NCBI GenBank assembly: GCA_963706315.1
Contig: CAVPMA010000015.1
Span: 558,001-622,000, forward strand
Reading direction: 5' to 3'
From: CALMEC01 sp963706315
GTDB lineage: Bacteria; Actinomycetota; Thermoleophilia; Miltoncostaeales; Miltoncostaeaceae
DNA length: 64,000 nt
The position numbers and the translations under genes are program-made. The notes beneath the pieces are model-generated. The model ran no database searches. It had not been told where the DNA came from and was given only the letters and a program-made list of their open reading frames with translations. This document shows positions 1 through 8,294 of the stretch, one piece after another (position 1 is the first letter of the stretch; every line of letters begins with the position of its first letter).

Positions 1-158
1 CCGCCGAGGACGGACGACGCGATCACCTGATTGGGCTCGTCCTGCGCGAACCTGACGATCGCGTCGAGCACGCCGGCCGCCGACTCGTCCCGCGCGGCGC
101 GGAGGAAGAGATGGATGACCCCCCATCCCTCGGACGGGTGCAGTTCTCGGTCGCTCAT
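1..158 (-). CDS. Chlorite dismutase / HemQ-family protein, N-terminal fragment
   Basis: Only the first 52 codons are inside the window; the gene runs off the left edge. The N-terminus has the family pattern of a GW-VxHLF strand (here GWGVIHLFLR), an acidic helix, then a strand leading to the VLGHKADL-type segment (here ASSVLG at the edge). In Gram-positive bacteria this family includes HemQ, the coproheme decarboxylase that finishes heme synthesis, which would suit the heme and cytochrome genes elsewhere in the window. The ATG is preceded by a TAGCCT hexamer 10 nt upstream, shared with the divergent gene's promoter. The heme-binding residues lie outside the window, so the family call is moderate and the HemQ role is inference. 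Confidence 0.5.
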   Translation of the reverse strand, partial: MSDRELHPSEGWGVIHLFLRAARDESAAGVLDAIVRFAQDEPNQVIASSVLG

Positions 159-168
159 CGCGTGATGC

Positions 169-178
169 AGGCTACCTT
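169..178. promoter_or_regulatory. Overlapping divergent -10 elements
   Basis: TAGCCT on the minus strand (174-169) and TACCTT on the plus strand (173-178) overlap by two bases. The plus-strand hexamer lies 6 nt before the ATG at 185, the minus-strand one 10 nt before the ATG at 158. Neither gene has a Shine-Dalgarno, so both transcripts would be leaderless or nearly so, and RNA polymerase could not occupy both promoters at once. Confidence 0.4.
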
Positions 179-184
179 GTGCGC

Positions 185-487
185 ATGAGCGATCCCGAGA
201 CGTTCGACCCCGGCGGGAAGTTCCGCTCCGCGGTGGCGGCGAGCCTCGTGGCCGACCCCATGCCGACGTTTACGCGTCTGGCGGAGAACCTGGGCATCCC
301 GGTCGACGACGTCGTCCACTTCGCGCTGTACCGCTGGGCCTCGGCCGGCGCCGAGGCGTTGATGTCCGGCCCGCCGGAGGTGCTTCAAGAGCTCGCCGAT
401 GCCGCCGCGGCGGGCGATCTCGAGCGGGTGCGCGGCATCGCGGCGTTCCTGCTGGCCGGCGACGAGGAGCGGCCGGATGCGCCCTGA
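185..487 (+). CDS. Small conserved protein, DUF6027-like
   Basis: A 100-residue soluble, mostly helical acidic protein. The central part (roughly residues 20-60, with DPMPTFTRLAENLGIPVDDV followed by an ALYRWAS segment) looks like small actinobacterial proteins of the DUF6027 type, whose function is unknown. I chose the ATG at 185 rather than the in-frame GTG at 179 because TACCTT ends 6 nt before this ATG, fitting a leaderless mRNA. The stop overlaps the ATG of the DUF427 gene by 11 nt, so the two are probably co-transcribed. The family assignment is from memory of the pattern and is tentative. Confidence 0.6.
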   Translation: MSDPETFDPGGKFRSAVAASLVADPMPTFTRLAENLGIPVDDVVHFALYRWASAGAEALMSGPPEVLQELADAAAAGDLERVRGIAAFLLAGDEERPDAP

Positions 488-965
488 GCGCCCCGGCGCG
501 GGGCAGGAGTCGGTCTGGGACTATCCGCGCCCGCCGCGCCTCGAGCGGACCGGGCGGCGCATCCGCGTCGTCTTCGGGGGCGAGACGATCGTCGACACGA
601 CGTCGGCTTGGCGCGTGCTGGAGACCAGCCATCCCCCCGGGTACTACATCCCGCCGGCGGACGTCCGGCCGGGGGCGCTGGTCCCGGCCGTCGGCGGGTC
701 GATCTGCGAGTGGAAGGGGCGGGCCGTCTACTACACCGTCCGGGTTGGGGACCACGAGGCGCCGAACGCCGCGTGGGCGTATCCGGACCCGATGCCGTCG
801 TTTGCGCCGCTCGCCGGCTTCGTCTCGTTCTACGCCGGGCCGATGGACCGCTGCCTCGTGGGCGATGAGGTCGTGACCCCGCAGCCGGGCGGCTTCTACG
901 GCGGATGGATCACGCAGGATGTCGTGGGCCCGTTCAAGGGGGGCCCGGGGACCTGGGGCTGGTGA
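477..965 (+). CDS. DUF427 domain protein
   Basis: A 162-residue soluble protein whose body is a DUF427 domain: an RRIRVVFGGETIVDTT strand pair, then W-RVLETSHPPGYYIPPADV, then a CEWKGRA-YYTV strand and an AAWAYPDP-P-F-PLAGFVSFY motif. These are the signature stretches of the family, a small beta-barrel of unknown biochemical role. The C-terminus carries a GGFYGGW-T tail typical of actinobacterial members. The ATG at 477 lies inside the preceding gene, overlapping its stop codon, so translation is likely coupled. Confidence 0.85.
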   Translation: MRPERPGAGQESVWDYPRPPRLERTGRRIRVVFGGETIVDTTSAWRVLETSHPPGYYIPPADVRPGALVPAVGGSICEWKGRAVYYTVRVGDHEAPNAAWAYPDPMPSFAPLAGFVSFYAGPMDRCLVGDEVVTPQPGGFYGGWITQDVVGPFKGGPGTWGW

Positions 966-974
966 GCGGCCGCC

Positions 975-1433
975 TCAGGCGCTCTGCCGGAAGCCGAGCC
1001 GTTCGTAGAGTCTGATCGCGCCGGCGTTCCCCGCCTCCACCTTGAGGCGAAGGTCGTGGCGGCCCCTGCGCGCGAAGACGTCCGCGGCGTGGCCGATCAG
1101 CGCGGTGCCCAGGCCGCGTCCGCGGGCGTCCGGCACCACGCAGAGATCCTTCACGAACCCGCTCGACCAGCAGAGACACGCGCCGATGAGCCGGCCGCCG
1201 GCGTCCCGGGCGAGGAAGCAGGCGGTGGGATCGAACTCGTCGTCTGTGGTGAACCAGGAGACCCACCGGTCGTAGGGGAGGACCGAGCCGCCGCCGTCGC
1301 GGTAGGACTCCGTCAGGAGCGCGTGAACCTCCGGGGCCTCGGCGTCGCTCCATGTGCCGAGCCGCGTCCCTCCGGGCCAGGGCCCGGAGGGAATGGACGC
1401 GATCGGCGCCGACATCTCGACGGCGCCGCTCAT
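975..1433 (-). CDS. GNAT family N-acetyltransferase
   Basis: A 152-residue acetyl-CoA-dependent acyltransferase fold. The acetyl-CoA pyrophosphate loop is visible as VPDARGRGLGTALI (the R/Q-x-x-G-x-G/A motif), followed by the C-terminal LYERLGFR motif near the end. A strand FVKDLCVVPD precedes the loop, as usual. The substrate cannot be told from sequence. The chosen ATG at 1433 is 7 nt downstream of the stop of the upstream dehydrogenase gene, so the two are probably one transcript. An upstream in-frame extension would run into the dehydrogenase coding region and is unlikely. Confidence 0.8.
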   Translation of the reverse strand: MSGAVEMSAPIASIPSGPWPGGTRLGTWSDAEAPEVHALLTESYRDGGGSVLPYDRWVSWFTTDDEFDPTACFLARDAGGRLIGACLCWSSGFVKDLCVVPDARGRGLGTALIGHAADVFARRGRHDLRLKVEAGNAGAIRLYERLGFRQSA

Positions 1434-1440
1434 CGGATCG

Positions 1441-2583
1441 CTACGCGGCGAAGCGCCAGACGGTGCCGCCGGTGGTGACGTACAACCGGCCGTCGGACCC
1501 CTCGCCAAAGCCGCGGACGCCGAACTGCGGGAGCCGGGTGCCCAGCGTCCCGGTGATCTCCCGGAGGCCTCCCGGCGACGGTCCGGCCCGCAACGACCAC
1601 AGCTGCGAGCTGCAGTAGTCGCTGTAGACGTAGCGTCCGTCGAGGCCGGGGATGCTCGGCCCGCGGTAGACGTACCCCCCGGTCACGGAGCAGCCGGTGT
1701 CGTGGCTGTACTGGGCGACGGGCTGGACGAGGTGTCCGGCGGAGAGCGGGACGTCCGAGAAACGGCTGCGACCCTCGAAGCGCTTCCAGCCGAAGTTCGC
1801 GGCGCGCGCGCGGGCGAGGGTCACGAAGTCGATCTCTTCGCGGCTGCCCTGGCCGACGTCGCCGACCCAGAGGTCGCCGCGGGTGCGGTCGAACGAGAAC
1901 CGCCACGGGTTGCGGAGGCCGAGGGCGAAGATCTCGGGCGGCACGCGGGCGCGGCCCCGGAACGGATTCGTGACCGGGATCCGGTAGGGGCGACTGCCGC
2001 TGCTGCCGTTGACGTCGATGCGCAGGAGCTTGCCGAGCGGGCTGCGGAGGTTCTGCGCCCGGTTGCCGGGGTCACCGCCGCTGCCGCCGTCGCCCATTCC
2101 GATGTAGAGGTAGCCGTCGGGGCCGAACGCCACCATCCCGCCGTTGTGGTTGGGGAACGGCTGGGAGATCAGCATGAGCCGCCGACGGCTCGCGGGGTTC
2201 GCCACGTTCGGGTTCGCCGAGACGCGGAACTCGGAGATCACAGTCGAGCCGGAGCGGTTCGTGTAGTTCACGAAGAACCGCCCGTTCGATGCGTAGCGCG
2301 GGTGGAACGCGAGGCCGAGGAGGCCCTGCTCGCCGCCGCTCGTGATGAGCCCGGAGACGTCGAGGAACGGCCGGGGCGCCACCGTCCCGTCGGGACGGAT
2401 GATGCGCACCTTCCCGGTCTGCTCGACGACGAAGAGGCGGTCGTCGCCGGCGGGCGCGGTGACGAAGAGGGCGTTGTCGAACCCGTCGGCCACCTGGACG
2501 AGCCGAGCGCCCATTGCGGGAGCCGTGGCCGCGAGAGCCAGGACGGCGGCGGCGAGGATCTTGATCTGCGTGGGGAGTCTCAT
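1441..2583 (-). CDS. Secreted PQQ-dependent sugar dehydrogenase (glucose/sorbosone type)
   Basis: A 380-residue exported beta-propeller enzyme predicted to oxidise aldose sugars with PQQ as cofactor. Residues 1-25 are a signal peptide (positive start, Ala/Leu core ending APAMGA). Family hallmarks follow: LFVVEQTGKVRI, GGEQGLLGLAFHP, NHNGGMVAFGPDGYLYIGMGDGG (the His and Asp-rich propeller loop near the PQQ site), and ALGLRNPWRFSFD. The length suits the family. The ATG at 2583 has TAGGGT 7 nt upstream and no Shine-Dalgarno, so the mRNA is probably leaderless; an in-frame start further upstream would bury the signal peptide. No PQQ synthesis genes are seen here. Confidence 0.88.
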   Translation of the reverse strand: MRLPTQIKILAAAVLALAATAPAMGARLVQVADGFDNALFVTAPAGDDRLFVVEQTGKVRIIRPDGTVAPRPFLDVSGLITSGGEQGLLGLAFHPRYASNGRFFVNYTNRSGSTVISEFRVSANPNVANPASRRRLMLISQPFPNHNGGMVAFGPDGYLYIGMGDGGSGGDPGNRAQNLRSPLGKLLRIDVNGSSGSRPYRIPVTNPFRGRARVPPEIFALGLRNPWRFSFDRTRGDLWVGDVGQGSREEIDFVTLARARAANFGWKRFEGRSRFSDVPLSAGHLVQPVAQYSHDTGCSVTGGYVYRGPSIPGLDGRYVYSDYCSSQLWSLRAGPSPGGLREITGTLGTRLPQFGVRGFGEGSDGRLYVTTGGTVWRFAA

Positions 2584-2664
2584 GGGACTGACCCTACCGT
2601 CGGCGTCGGCGACCGCTGAGCCGGTCAGGCGCGGACCGCCGATGGCTCGATGTGCGGACATTGC

Positions 2665-3477
2665 TCATCCGCGCATCACGCGTGCCGCGGTCGAGCGGCG
2701 AGTCACGAACCACACCGCAACGGCGACGAGCGGGGGGACGGTGCCCGGCACCTGGTCGCTCACGGCAAGGACCATCCCGAAGGCGAGCGCCGCGACGCCG
2801 GTGAGGACCGCGGCGACGTTCCGCCGGCGTGCGGGGCCGGTGAGCAGCACTGCGCACAGCGCCGGGGCGAGGATGTCGAGCCAGCCGAACAGCGCGTTGT
2901 CGAGGGTGGCGTCCTGCAGCGCCGGGAGCGGGCGGCCCCCTGCCGCGACCGGGACGACGGCGTGCAGCGCATCCGTTCCCGGTCGGACCTGGTCCGAGAA
3001 GACGAGGATCGAGTCGACGATCGCCAGGACGACGAGGCCCGCTGCGAGCGCCCATGGCGGGGTGAACGCCCCGATCAGCGCAGCGAGCGTGAGGCACGCG
3101 CCGGCGATGAGGATCAGCCCCGCGATGTCGGCCGGAAGGCCGTCGGCCCTCCAAGCGACGACCCAGGCGACGGGCGCCACGAGCGCGTAGGCCCACGGCA
3201 TCCGCCATCCCCACACCACGCCGACCGCGGCGGCGAGAACGGGCGTGGCGAACGTGGCGAGGTGCGCGACCGCTTCGGTGCTCCAGTCGCCGCCACGCGT
3301 GGCGGCGAGCCCGATGAGGAGGGCGACGATGGGCACGGCCGCGCCGACGAGCCGAGACCGTCCGAGGCGGAACGGGCGCCGCCACGCCGGGGCGACGAGG
3401 GCACCCTGCATGAGGCAGAGCGCGGCGTACGAGATGCCGTAGGGGACCGTCACGACCGTGTACGGTAGCCGCCGCAT
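2665..3477 (-). CDS. Polytopic membrane protein with a possible presenilin-like layout
   Basis: 270 residues with about 8-9 predicted membrane spans and no strong match to a family I can name with certainty. Three features recall the intramembrane aspartyl proteases (presenilin/SPP, family A22): an Asp in a span followed by VF (AIVDSILVF, about residue 156), a second Asp in a GxxD context at the start of a later span (FGWLDILAPAL, about residue 200), and a proline-rich VPGTVPPL near the last span where the PAL motif would be. The canonical YD, GxGD and PAL are not exact, so catalytic activity is a hypothesis. It is divergent from the transporter gene at 3508. Confidence 0.6.
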   Translation of the reverse strand: MRRLPYTVVTVPYGISYAALCLMQGALVAPAWRRPFRLGRSRLVGAAVPIVALLIGLAATRGGDWSTEAVAHLATFATPVLAAAVGVVWGWRMPWAYALVAPVAWVVAWRADGLPADIAGLILIAGACLTLAALIGAFTPPWALAAGLVVLAIVDSILVFSDQVRPGTDALHAVVPVAAGGRPLPALQDATLDNALFGWLDILAPALCAVLLTGPARRRNVAAVLTGVAALAFGMVLAVSDQVPGTVPPLVAVAVWFVTRRSTAARVMRG

Positions 3478-3507
3478 GCGGCCACCCCGGTTACGGCGTC
3501 GAGCGCG

Positions 3508-4332
3508 ATGACGACGATTCTGCTCGGGTTGTTCTCCGGCGTCTCCTGGGGAGTGGCAGATTTCTTCGGTGGCTTCGCGAGCCGCCGGATGAGCCCCGCG
3601 ACCGTCGCCGCGGTCTCACAGGTGGTCGGCACGGTGATCGTCGTCGTGCTCCTCGCCGCGACACGGCCGACGATGCCGCCATGGTCGGACCTCGGGCTCG
3701 GCCTGCTGGGCGGGGTGTGCGGGGGCCTCGGGGTGTTCGCGTTCTACCGGGCGCTCGCGATCGGCACGATCAGCCTCGTCGCCCCGGTGTCGGCGCTCGG
3801 CGCGGCCATCCCGGTCGCCGTCGGCCTGTCGGAGGGTGAGCGCCCGGGGCGTGTCGCGCTCGTCGGGGCCTTCGTCGCGCTGGCCGGTGCGGTGGTCGCG
3901 AGCCGGGCTCCGGGGCCCGCGACGCGTCGCGGCCTCGGCATGGCCGCTCTCGCCGCGGTGGGGTTCGGACTGTTCTTCGTGCTGATCACCCCCGCCGCCG
4001 AGACGAGCGTGCTGTGGGCCGCGGCCTCCACTCGCGCCGCGAGCGTGCCCGTGCTGATCGCCGTCTGCCTCGGCATCGGCGCGTCGATGCGGGTTGGGCG
4101 CGGGCTCTGGCCGTTCGTGCTGGGGTCGGGTGTGCTCGACGTCGTCGCCAACATCGCGTTCGCCGCCGCCGCGACCGCCGGGCCGCTCGCGATCGCCTCG
4201 GTGCTCGCCGGGCTCTACCCGGTCACGACCGTGATGCTCGCGCAGATCGTGCTCCACGAACGGCTGTCGCGCGGCCAGTCGGTCGGGGTGGCCGCCGCCC
4301 TCGTCGGCGTCGGGCTCATGGCCGCCGGCTGA
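3508..4332 (+). CDS. EamA/DMT family transporter
   Basis: 274 residues made of about ten hydrophobic spans in two homologous halves, the EamA fold of the drug/metabolite transporter superfamily. The first half has the typical WGVADFFGGFASRR start and AFYRALAIGTISLVAPVSAL; the second half repeats this as AAATAGPLAIASVLAGLYPV with the closing LHERLSRGQ-VGVA-ALVGVGLMAAG. Substrates of such carriers range from amino acids to metabolites and cannot be read from the sequence. It converges on the small gene ending at 4336. Confidence 0.85.
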   Translation: MTTILLGLFSGVSWGVADFFGGFASRRMSPATVAAVSQVVGTVIVVVLLAATRPTMPPWSDLGLGLLGGVCGGLGVFAFYRALAIGTISLVAPVSALGAAIPVAVGLSEGERPGRVALVGAFVALAGAVVASRAPGPATRRGLGMAALAAVGFGLFFVLITPAAETSVLWAAASTRAASVPVLIAVCLGIGASMRVGRGLWPFVLGSGVLDVVANIAFAAAATAGPLAIASVLAGLYPVTTVMLAQIVLHERLSRGQSVGVAAALVGVGLMAAG

Positions 4333-4335
4333 GCG

Positions 4336-4590
4336 CTACGCGGCGATGACCGGCTCGATCACGGGTGCGAGCACCCGGCTGATCGAGACGGGAAGCAACC
4401 GCACGAACGCGTTGAGCTCGGCAGGCGGCGCGCCGGTGGAGATTCCCTGCGCCAGGCGCTCGAGGACCGCAAGCTCCCGGGGCCCCAGCTCAGGAGCAAC
4501 CGGCTCGAGCGTCTCCTTGATGCGCTCCTGGAGATCGGGATCGAGGACCTTGATCGACTCGAGCAGTTCTGGCGGAAGCTCATTCGGCAT
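4336..4590 (-). CDS. Small uncharacterised acidic protein
   Basis: 84 residues, soluble, probably all-helical. The N-terminal half is acidic (ELPPELLESIKVLDPDLQER) and the C-terminal half is hydrophobic and proline-containing. I do not recognise a family. GATAAT, a near-consensus -10 hexamer, lies 6 nt before the ATG at 4590 and there is no Shine-Dalgarno, which supports both the gene and this start. The gene ends 3 nt from the stop of the converging transporter. Confidence 0.6.
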   Translation of the reverse strand: MPNELPPELLESIKVLDPDLQERIKETLEPVAPELGPRELAVLERLAQGISTGAPPAELNAFVRLLPVSISRVLAPVIEPVIAA

Positions 4591-4694
4591 GCAGGGATTA
4601 TCGCACACGCAACGACCCTTTCGCCGATTCGACAGGGATCGAATCGACCCCGGCGAAGGAGGACTTCCCAACTCCACCGAACGGGGACGAGCGC

Positions 4695-4988
4695 ATGACG
4701 TGGTTGAGCATCGGGATCGGCGTCGCGTCGTTCGCCCTGCTGTGGCGTGCATGCCGGCGGTGGCGACGCGGAGGGGCCGAGGCGGCCGAGCTCACGCTGC
4801 GCGTGCTCGGCGGTGCCGGGCTCGCCGCGCTCGCTGGGCTGTCGCTGGGCGCCTCCTTCGTCGCGGCCGGGGTCGCGGCCGCCGCGGCCGTCGCGCTCGT
4901 GATCGACGTGCGGGTCGTCGTCGGAGCCGTCAGCGCGCGGCTGCGGCGGCACCCCTCGACGGTCACGCCCTTCCAGAACGCCACGTAG
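4695..4988 (+). CDS. Small membrane protein, uncharacterised
   Basis: 97 residues. A short N-terminal hydrophobic helix (residues 1-16) is followed by a basic stretch (RACRRWRRGG) and then two Ala/Leu/Val-rich spans between about residues 30 and 75. No family recognised. A GGAGGA stretch lies about 35 nt upstream, too far to be its ribosome site. The reading frame has strong GC3 bias, the main support for it. Confidence 0.45.
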   Translation: MTWLSIGIGVASFALLWRACRRWRRGGAEAAELTLRVLGGAGLAALAGLSLGASFVAAGVAAAAAVALVIDVRVVVGAVSARLRRHPSTVTPFQNAT

Positions 4989-5238
4989 CCGGCGATCCGC
5001 CGGGCGGCGTCCCTGGTCGCGGAGAGCCAGGCGGTGTTGCGGTAGACGACGTCGCCGTCGCTGGCGGTGCCGAGGCGTATCAGGCGCGCCTCCGGCTGCT
5101 CATTCGGGGTGTCGGTCTGACCCGATGCGCCGGAGCCACCCGGGCGGCGTACCCAAGTGGAATCCGTCCGCTGTAACGAATCGCTGGTGGCGGAGACCGA
5201 CCTGACACACGACGTCACCGTGACCGAAAAGGGGCCCA

Positions 5239-5400
5239 ATGAGCACGTCCACCGCATACGAGCCGACGCTCGCGAGCATCGAGGCGCTGCTCGACCGGCT
5301 CGATCCGGTCGCGTCCGGGAGCTGCGCGGTCCCGGGTTGTCGCCACCACCACCCCGACCACGCCGACGCGACCTGGGCGGGCTCGGCGCTGGCCGCCTGA
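5239..5400 (+). CDS. 53-residue Cys/His-rich small protein
   Basis: A short ORF. The first 22 residues form a probable acidic helix (ASIEALLDRLDP); the middle holds two Cys and a His cluster, SCAVPGCRHHHPDHAD, which could bind a metal ion (Cys29, Cys34, His36-38, His41). An AAAAGGGG ribosome-site-like stretch ends about 4 nt before the ATG, and nearly every codon ends in G or C, as in neighbouring genes. It stops 5 nt before the end of the converging sco gene. No family is known to me; a copper-related role is only suggested by position. Confidence 0.55.
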   Translation: MSTSTAYEPTLASIEALLDRLDPVASGSCAVPGCRHHHPDHADATWAGSALAA

Positions 5401-5404
5401 CGCG

Positions 5405-6073
5405 CTAGCCGGTCAGCAGGTTGCGGACGTCGCTCTCGATGTCCGCGACGTCGAAGCCGGTGGCCGGGTAGAACGTCACCCGGCGTCCCTTGGGGTCGAC
5501 GCCCCAGATGACGCCGGAGTGCTCGACGAGGTCGGGATTGGCCGGGTCGACACGAGCCGCGATGCCCCACCGGGCCCAGGCGGCCTCGAGCTGGCGGCGC
5601 GAGCCGATGAGGTAGTCCACGCGCCCCGTCGCGCGGTGCGCGGTGAGAAAGCGCTTCACCGCGGCAGGGGTGTCGCCCTTCGGGTCCACCGACACCGCCA
5701 CGATCTCCAGCCGCTTGGCGTCGGGGCCGAGACGCTCCTTGACGCGAACGAGGTTGTCGATGATGAGCGGGCAGACGTCGGGGCAGCTCGTGTACACGAA
5801 CGTCACGAGCATCGCCTTGCCCCGGTAGTCGCCGATCCGCACGTCCTTGCCGTTCCACGTGTGCAGCCCGAGCTCGGGCGCGGCGGTGACCGGGCTCACC
5901 GTGCCCCCGGAGTACTCGGCGACCTCGGCCGCGGCGTCCGTGGTGACCGTCTGCGCGGTCGACTTGCCCGTGGTGGCCGTCGAGGCGCCGGTGGTATCTG
6001 CGGTCTTGCCGCCGCCGCAGCCCGCGGCCACGGCGACCAGGCCGAGCAGCATGCCGAGCAGCGCGCGCCTCAC
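5405..6073 (-). CDS. SCO1/SenC copper chaperone lipoprotein
   Basis: 222 residues, a thioredoxin-fold copper-binding protein that helps assemble the CuA centre of cytochrome c oxidase. Residues 1-19 are a lipoprotein signal (LVAVAAGC, Cys19 acylated), so it is anchored outside the membrane. The copper ligands are present: CPDVC (Cys97, Cys101) and the distal His184 in LVEHSGVIW. The GTG start at 6073 overlaps the glcF stop as GTGA, giving translational coupling to the glycolate oxidase operon, an unexpected pairing. The target oxidase is probably ctaCDE at 16.8-20.9 kb. Confidence 0.92.
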   Translation of the reverse strand: MRRALLGMLLGLVAVAAGCGGGKTADTTGASTATTGKSTAQTVTTDAAAEVAEYSGGTVSPVTAAPELGLHTWNGKDVRIGDYRGKAMLVTFVYTSCPDVCPLIIDNLVRVKERLGPDAKRLEIVAVSVDPKGDTPAAVKRFLTAHRATGRVDYLIGSRRQLEAAWARWGIAARVDPANPDLVEHSGVIWGVDPKGRRVTFYPATGFDVADIESDVRNLLTG

Positions 6074-7260
6074 GGTGCGAGGAGCTCCGCCGGGTGGACG
6101 ACCTCGACTTGCGAGCAGATCTCCCGGAGCCCCGCGGCGATCTGGGCGGCGCATCCCGGGTTCGCCACGGCGACGATCGGGGCGCCCGCATCGTCGATGG
6201 CACGGGCTTTCGCGAGACGAAGCTCCGCCGAGAGCTCTGGCTCGGTCACGCTGTACAGCCCGGCCGCTCCGCAGCATCGTCCCGCGTCGGCGACCTCCAC
6301 GCAGTCCGCGCCGCCGGCGCGCAGCAGGTCGCGAAGCTCAGGCCCGATCCGCTGTGCGTGCAGGTGGTGGCAGGCGTCGTGGACGGTCACGCGACCCAGG
6401 GTACGACACGCCGGACGAAGTTCGATCTCGAGCAGGTCCCGCACCCGTCCGCCGACTCGCCGCGCCCGCTCGGCCCATGCCGGGTCGTCGGCGAGGAGCT
6501 CGCCGTACGCCTTCATGTGGGCGCTGCAGCCGGCGCTGTTGACGACGATCACGTCCGCGTCCTCGAACTCTGGGATGCGCTGGCGCGCCATTCGCTGCGC
6601 GGCCTCGGGCTGCCCGTAGTGGGCCGCCAGGGCGCCGCAGCATCCACCCGGCGCCGGCGTCGTCGCGCGGAACCCGGCCTCGGCGAGGAGCCGCATCGTC
6701 GCCCGGTGCACCGGCCGGAACGCCACGTTCATCACGCAGCCGGTCAGGAGGGCCGCCGTCGGGCCCGAGCCGACCTCGTCGGCGATCGGCGTCCGCAGCT
6801 CGCGCAGGGAGACCCTCGGGGTCGCGGCCGTGAGCCGCGCGGGAAGGACCCGGTCGAGCCGGAGCGCCTGCGCGACGCCGAGGCCCGCGGCCATCGTCCG
6901 CACCACCCATCGCCGGGGGAGCGCCCAGCCCAGGCCGACCTTCCGCACGAGCCGTCCACGCGCCGGGCGGTACGGCTCCGCCATCGCGCGGGCTGCCTCG
7001 ATCATCCGGCCGTACGGGACCCCGCTCGGGCAGGCGGTCTCGCACGCCCGGCAGGCGAGGCACTCGTCCATCATCGTCAGGAACGACGCGTCAATGGGCG
7101 CGCCGTCCTCGACGACCGCCCGCATCGCCGCCACGCGCCCGCGCGGCGACGCCGTCTCCCGCCCGGTGATCCGGAATGTCGGGCAGTGCGGCAGGCACAG
7201 GCCGCACGCGACGCACTGGGCGATATCGGCCTCGGCGGGACGGTGGTGGGTGGTGCTCAC
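6070..7260 (-). CDS. glcF: Glycolate oxidase iron-sulfur subunit
   Basis: 396 residues. Two [4Fe-4S] cluster motifs sit at the N-terminus: CVACGLCLPHC (Cys16, 19, 22, 26) and CLACRACETACP (Cys67, 70, 73, 77). Two CCG domains follow, each with a GGCCGA/GRCCGAAG pair, as in GlcF and heterodisulfide reductase-like subunits. It takes electrons from the flavoprotein GlcD/GlcE and passes them toward the quinone pool. The GTG start overlaps the glcE stop (GTGA). Its 3' end overlaps sco. The substrate could also be lactate or another 2-hydroxy acid. Confidence 0.9.
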   Translation of the reverse strand: MSTTHHRPAEADIAQCVACGLCLPHCPTFRITGRETASPRGRVAAMRAVVEDGAPIDASFLTMMDECLACRACETACPSGVPYGRMIEAARAMAEPYRPARGRLVRKVGLGWALPRRWVVRTMAAGLGVAQALRLDRVLPARLTAATPRVSLRELRTPIADEVGSGPTAALLTGCVMNVAFRPVHRATMRLLAEAGFRATTPAPGGCCGALAAHYGQPEAAQRMARQRIPEFEDADVIVVNSAGCSAHMKAYGELLADDPAWAERARRVGGRVRDLLEIELRPACRTLGRVTVHDACHHLHAQRIGPELRDLLRAGGADCVEVADAGRCCGAAGLYSVTEPELSAELRLAKARAIDDAGAPIVAVANPGCAAQIAAGLREICSQVEVVHPAELLAP

Positions 7261-8294
7261 CGTGCGGCCCCGACGAACTGACCGGGGTTCAAGATGTCCG
7301 CCGGGTCGAACGCGCGCTTGAGCCGCCGCATGATCTCGACGCCGGCGGGCGGTGGACCCCACGGATCGGCGCGCAGGTCGGAAGGCCCGTCCACCACGAC
7401 GGCGTGGCCCCCGGTCGCGACCGCGAGGGCGCGAAGGCCGGTCACGTCGCCGACTTCCTCCACCGCCACCCGGCAGGCCCCAACGCCGACCTCGGCGACG
7501 TAGTCGCGGCCGTCGGCCTCGAGCGCGCGCGCCACGTCGCCGACCGACGCGGGGGGGACGCCCAGGTCGACCAGGCCACGTCCGTCGGGCTCCAGCGGCG
7601 GCTCCGCCGGGGCGGTGCCGGCGGGCGGGCTGACGTCGGCCGCGCTACCGACGATCTCGATCGTGAGCCGGCCCGGGCTGAGCAGCAGGGCGGCGGGGCG
7701 CCAGGTGCCGCGACGGATCGACGCGGCGGCGGCGAGGCGCTCATCGAGGCCGCCCTCCATCGCGAACCAGCCCCGGGCGGGGGGCGTCGGCCACAGCTTG
7801 AGCGTCACCTGGGCGATGATCCCCAGGGTTCCCATCGACCCGACCGCCAGACGGGGGATGTCGTAGCCGGCGACGCCCTTCACGGTGCGACCGCCTCCGG
7901 TCACGATGCGCCCGTCGCCCGTCACCAGCACCACCTCGAGGACCGAGTCGCGCACCGGGCCGTGCCGCAGCCGGCCCCGGCCGCTCGCCGCCGTGGCGAG
8001 GATGCCGCCGACGGTCGACCCGGGGCGGATGTCGGCCTGGGGCCACCATTGGCCGGCGGCCGCGAGTCGCTCGGCGAGCACCGTCGCCTGAAGGCCGGCC
8101 TCCACGGTGGCCGTGAGCTCCGCCGGGGTGTGGTCGATGACGCGGGCGAGCCCGGCGGTCGACACCCGCGAATCGGACTCGGCCGGGAGCCCTCGTCGTG
8201 AACGTGTGCCTCCGCCGACCGGTGCCACGGTGCGGCGGTCCGCGCTCGCCGCGCGCAGCAGGTCGGCGAGCTCCTCCGGGTTGCCCGGCGTCAC
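7257..8294 (-). CDS. glcE: Glycolate oxidase FAD-binding subunit
   Basis: 345 residues, an FAD-binding type 4 (PCMH) domain without the large catalytic half found in GlcD. The FAD loops are visible as VAPVGGGTRSRRG near residue 30 and DIRPGSTVGGILATAASG near 90-110, followed by LAVGSMGTLGIIAQVTLKLWP. It pairs with GlcD and GlcF in the membrane-associated glycolate/2-hydroxyacid dehydrogenase. I placed the start at GTG 8294 because it overlaps the glcD stop as GTGA, the pattern of every junction in this operon; a GTG two codons upstream is the alternative. Confidence 0.88.
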   Translation of the reverse strand: MTPGNPEELADLLRAASADRRTVAPVGGGTRSRRGLPAESDSRVSTAGLARVIDHTPAELTATVEAGLQATVLAERLAAAGQWWPQADIRPGSTVGGILATAASGRGRLRHGPVRDSVLEVVLVTGDGRIVTGGGRTVKGVAGYDIPRLAVGSMGTLGIIAQVTLKLWPTPPARGWFAMEGGLDERLAAAASIRRGTWRPAALLLSPGRLTIEIVGSAADVSPPAGTAPAEPPLEPDGRGLVDLGVPPASVGDVARALEADGRDYVAEVGVGACRVAVEEVGDVTGLRALAVATGGHAVVVDGPSDLRADPWGPPPAGVEIMRRLKRAFDPADILNPGQFVGAAR

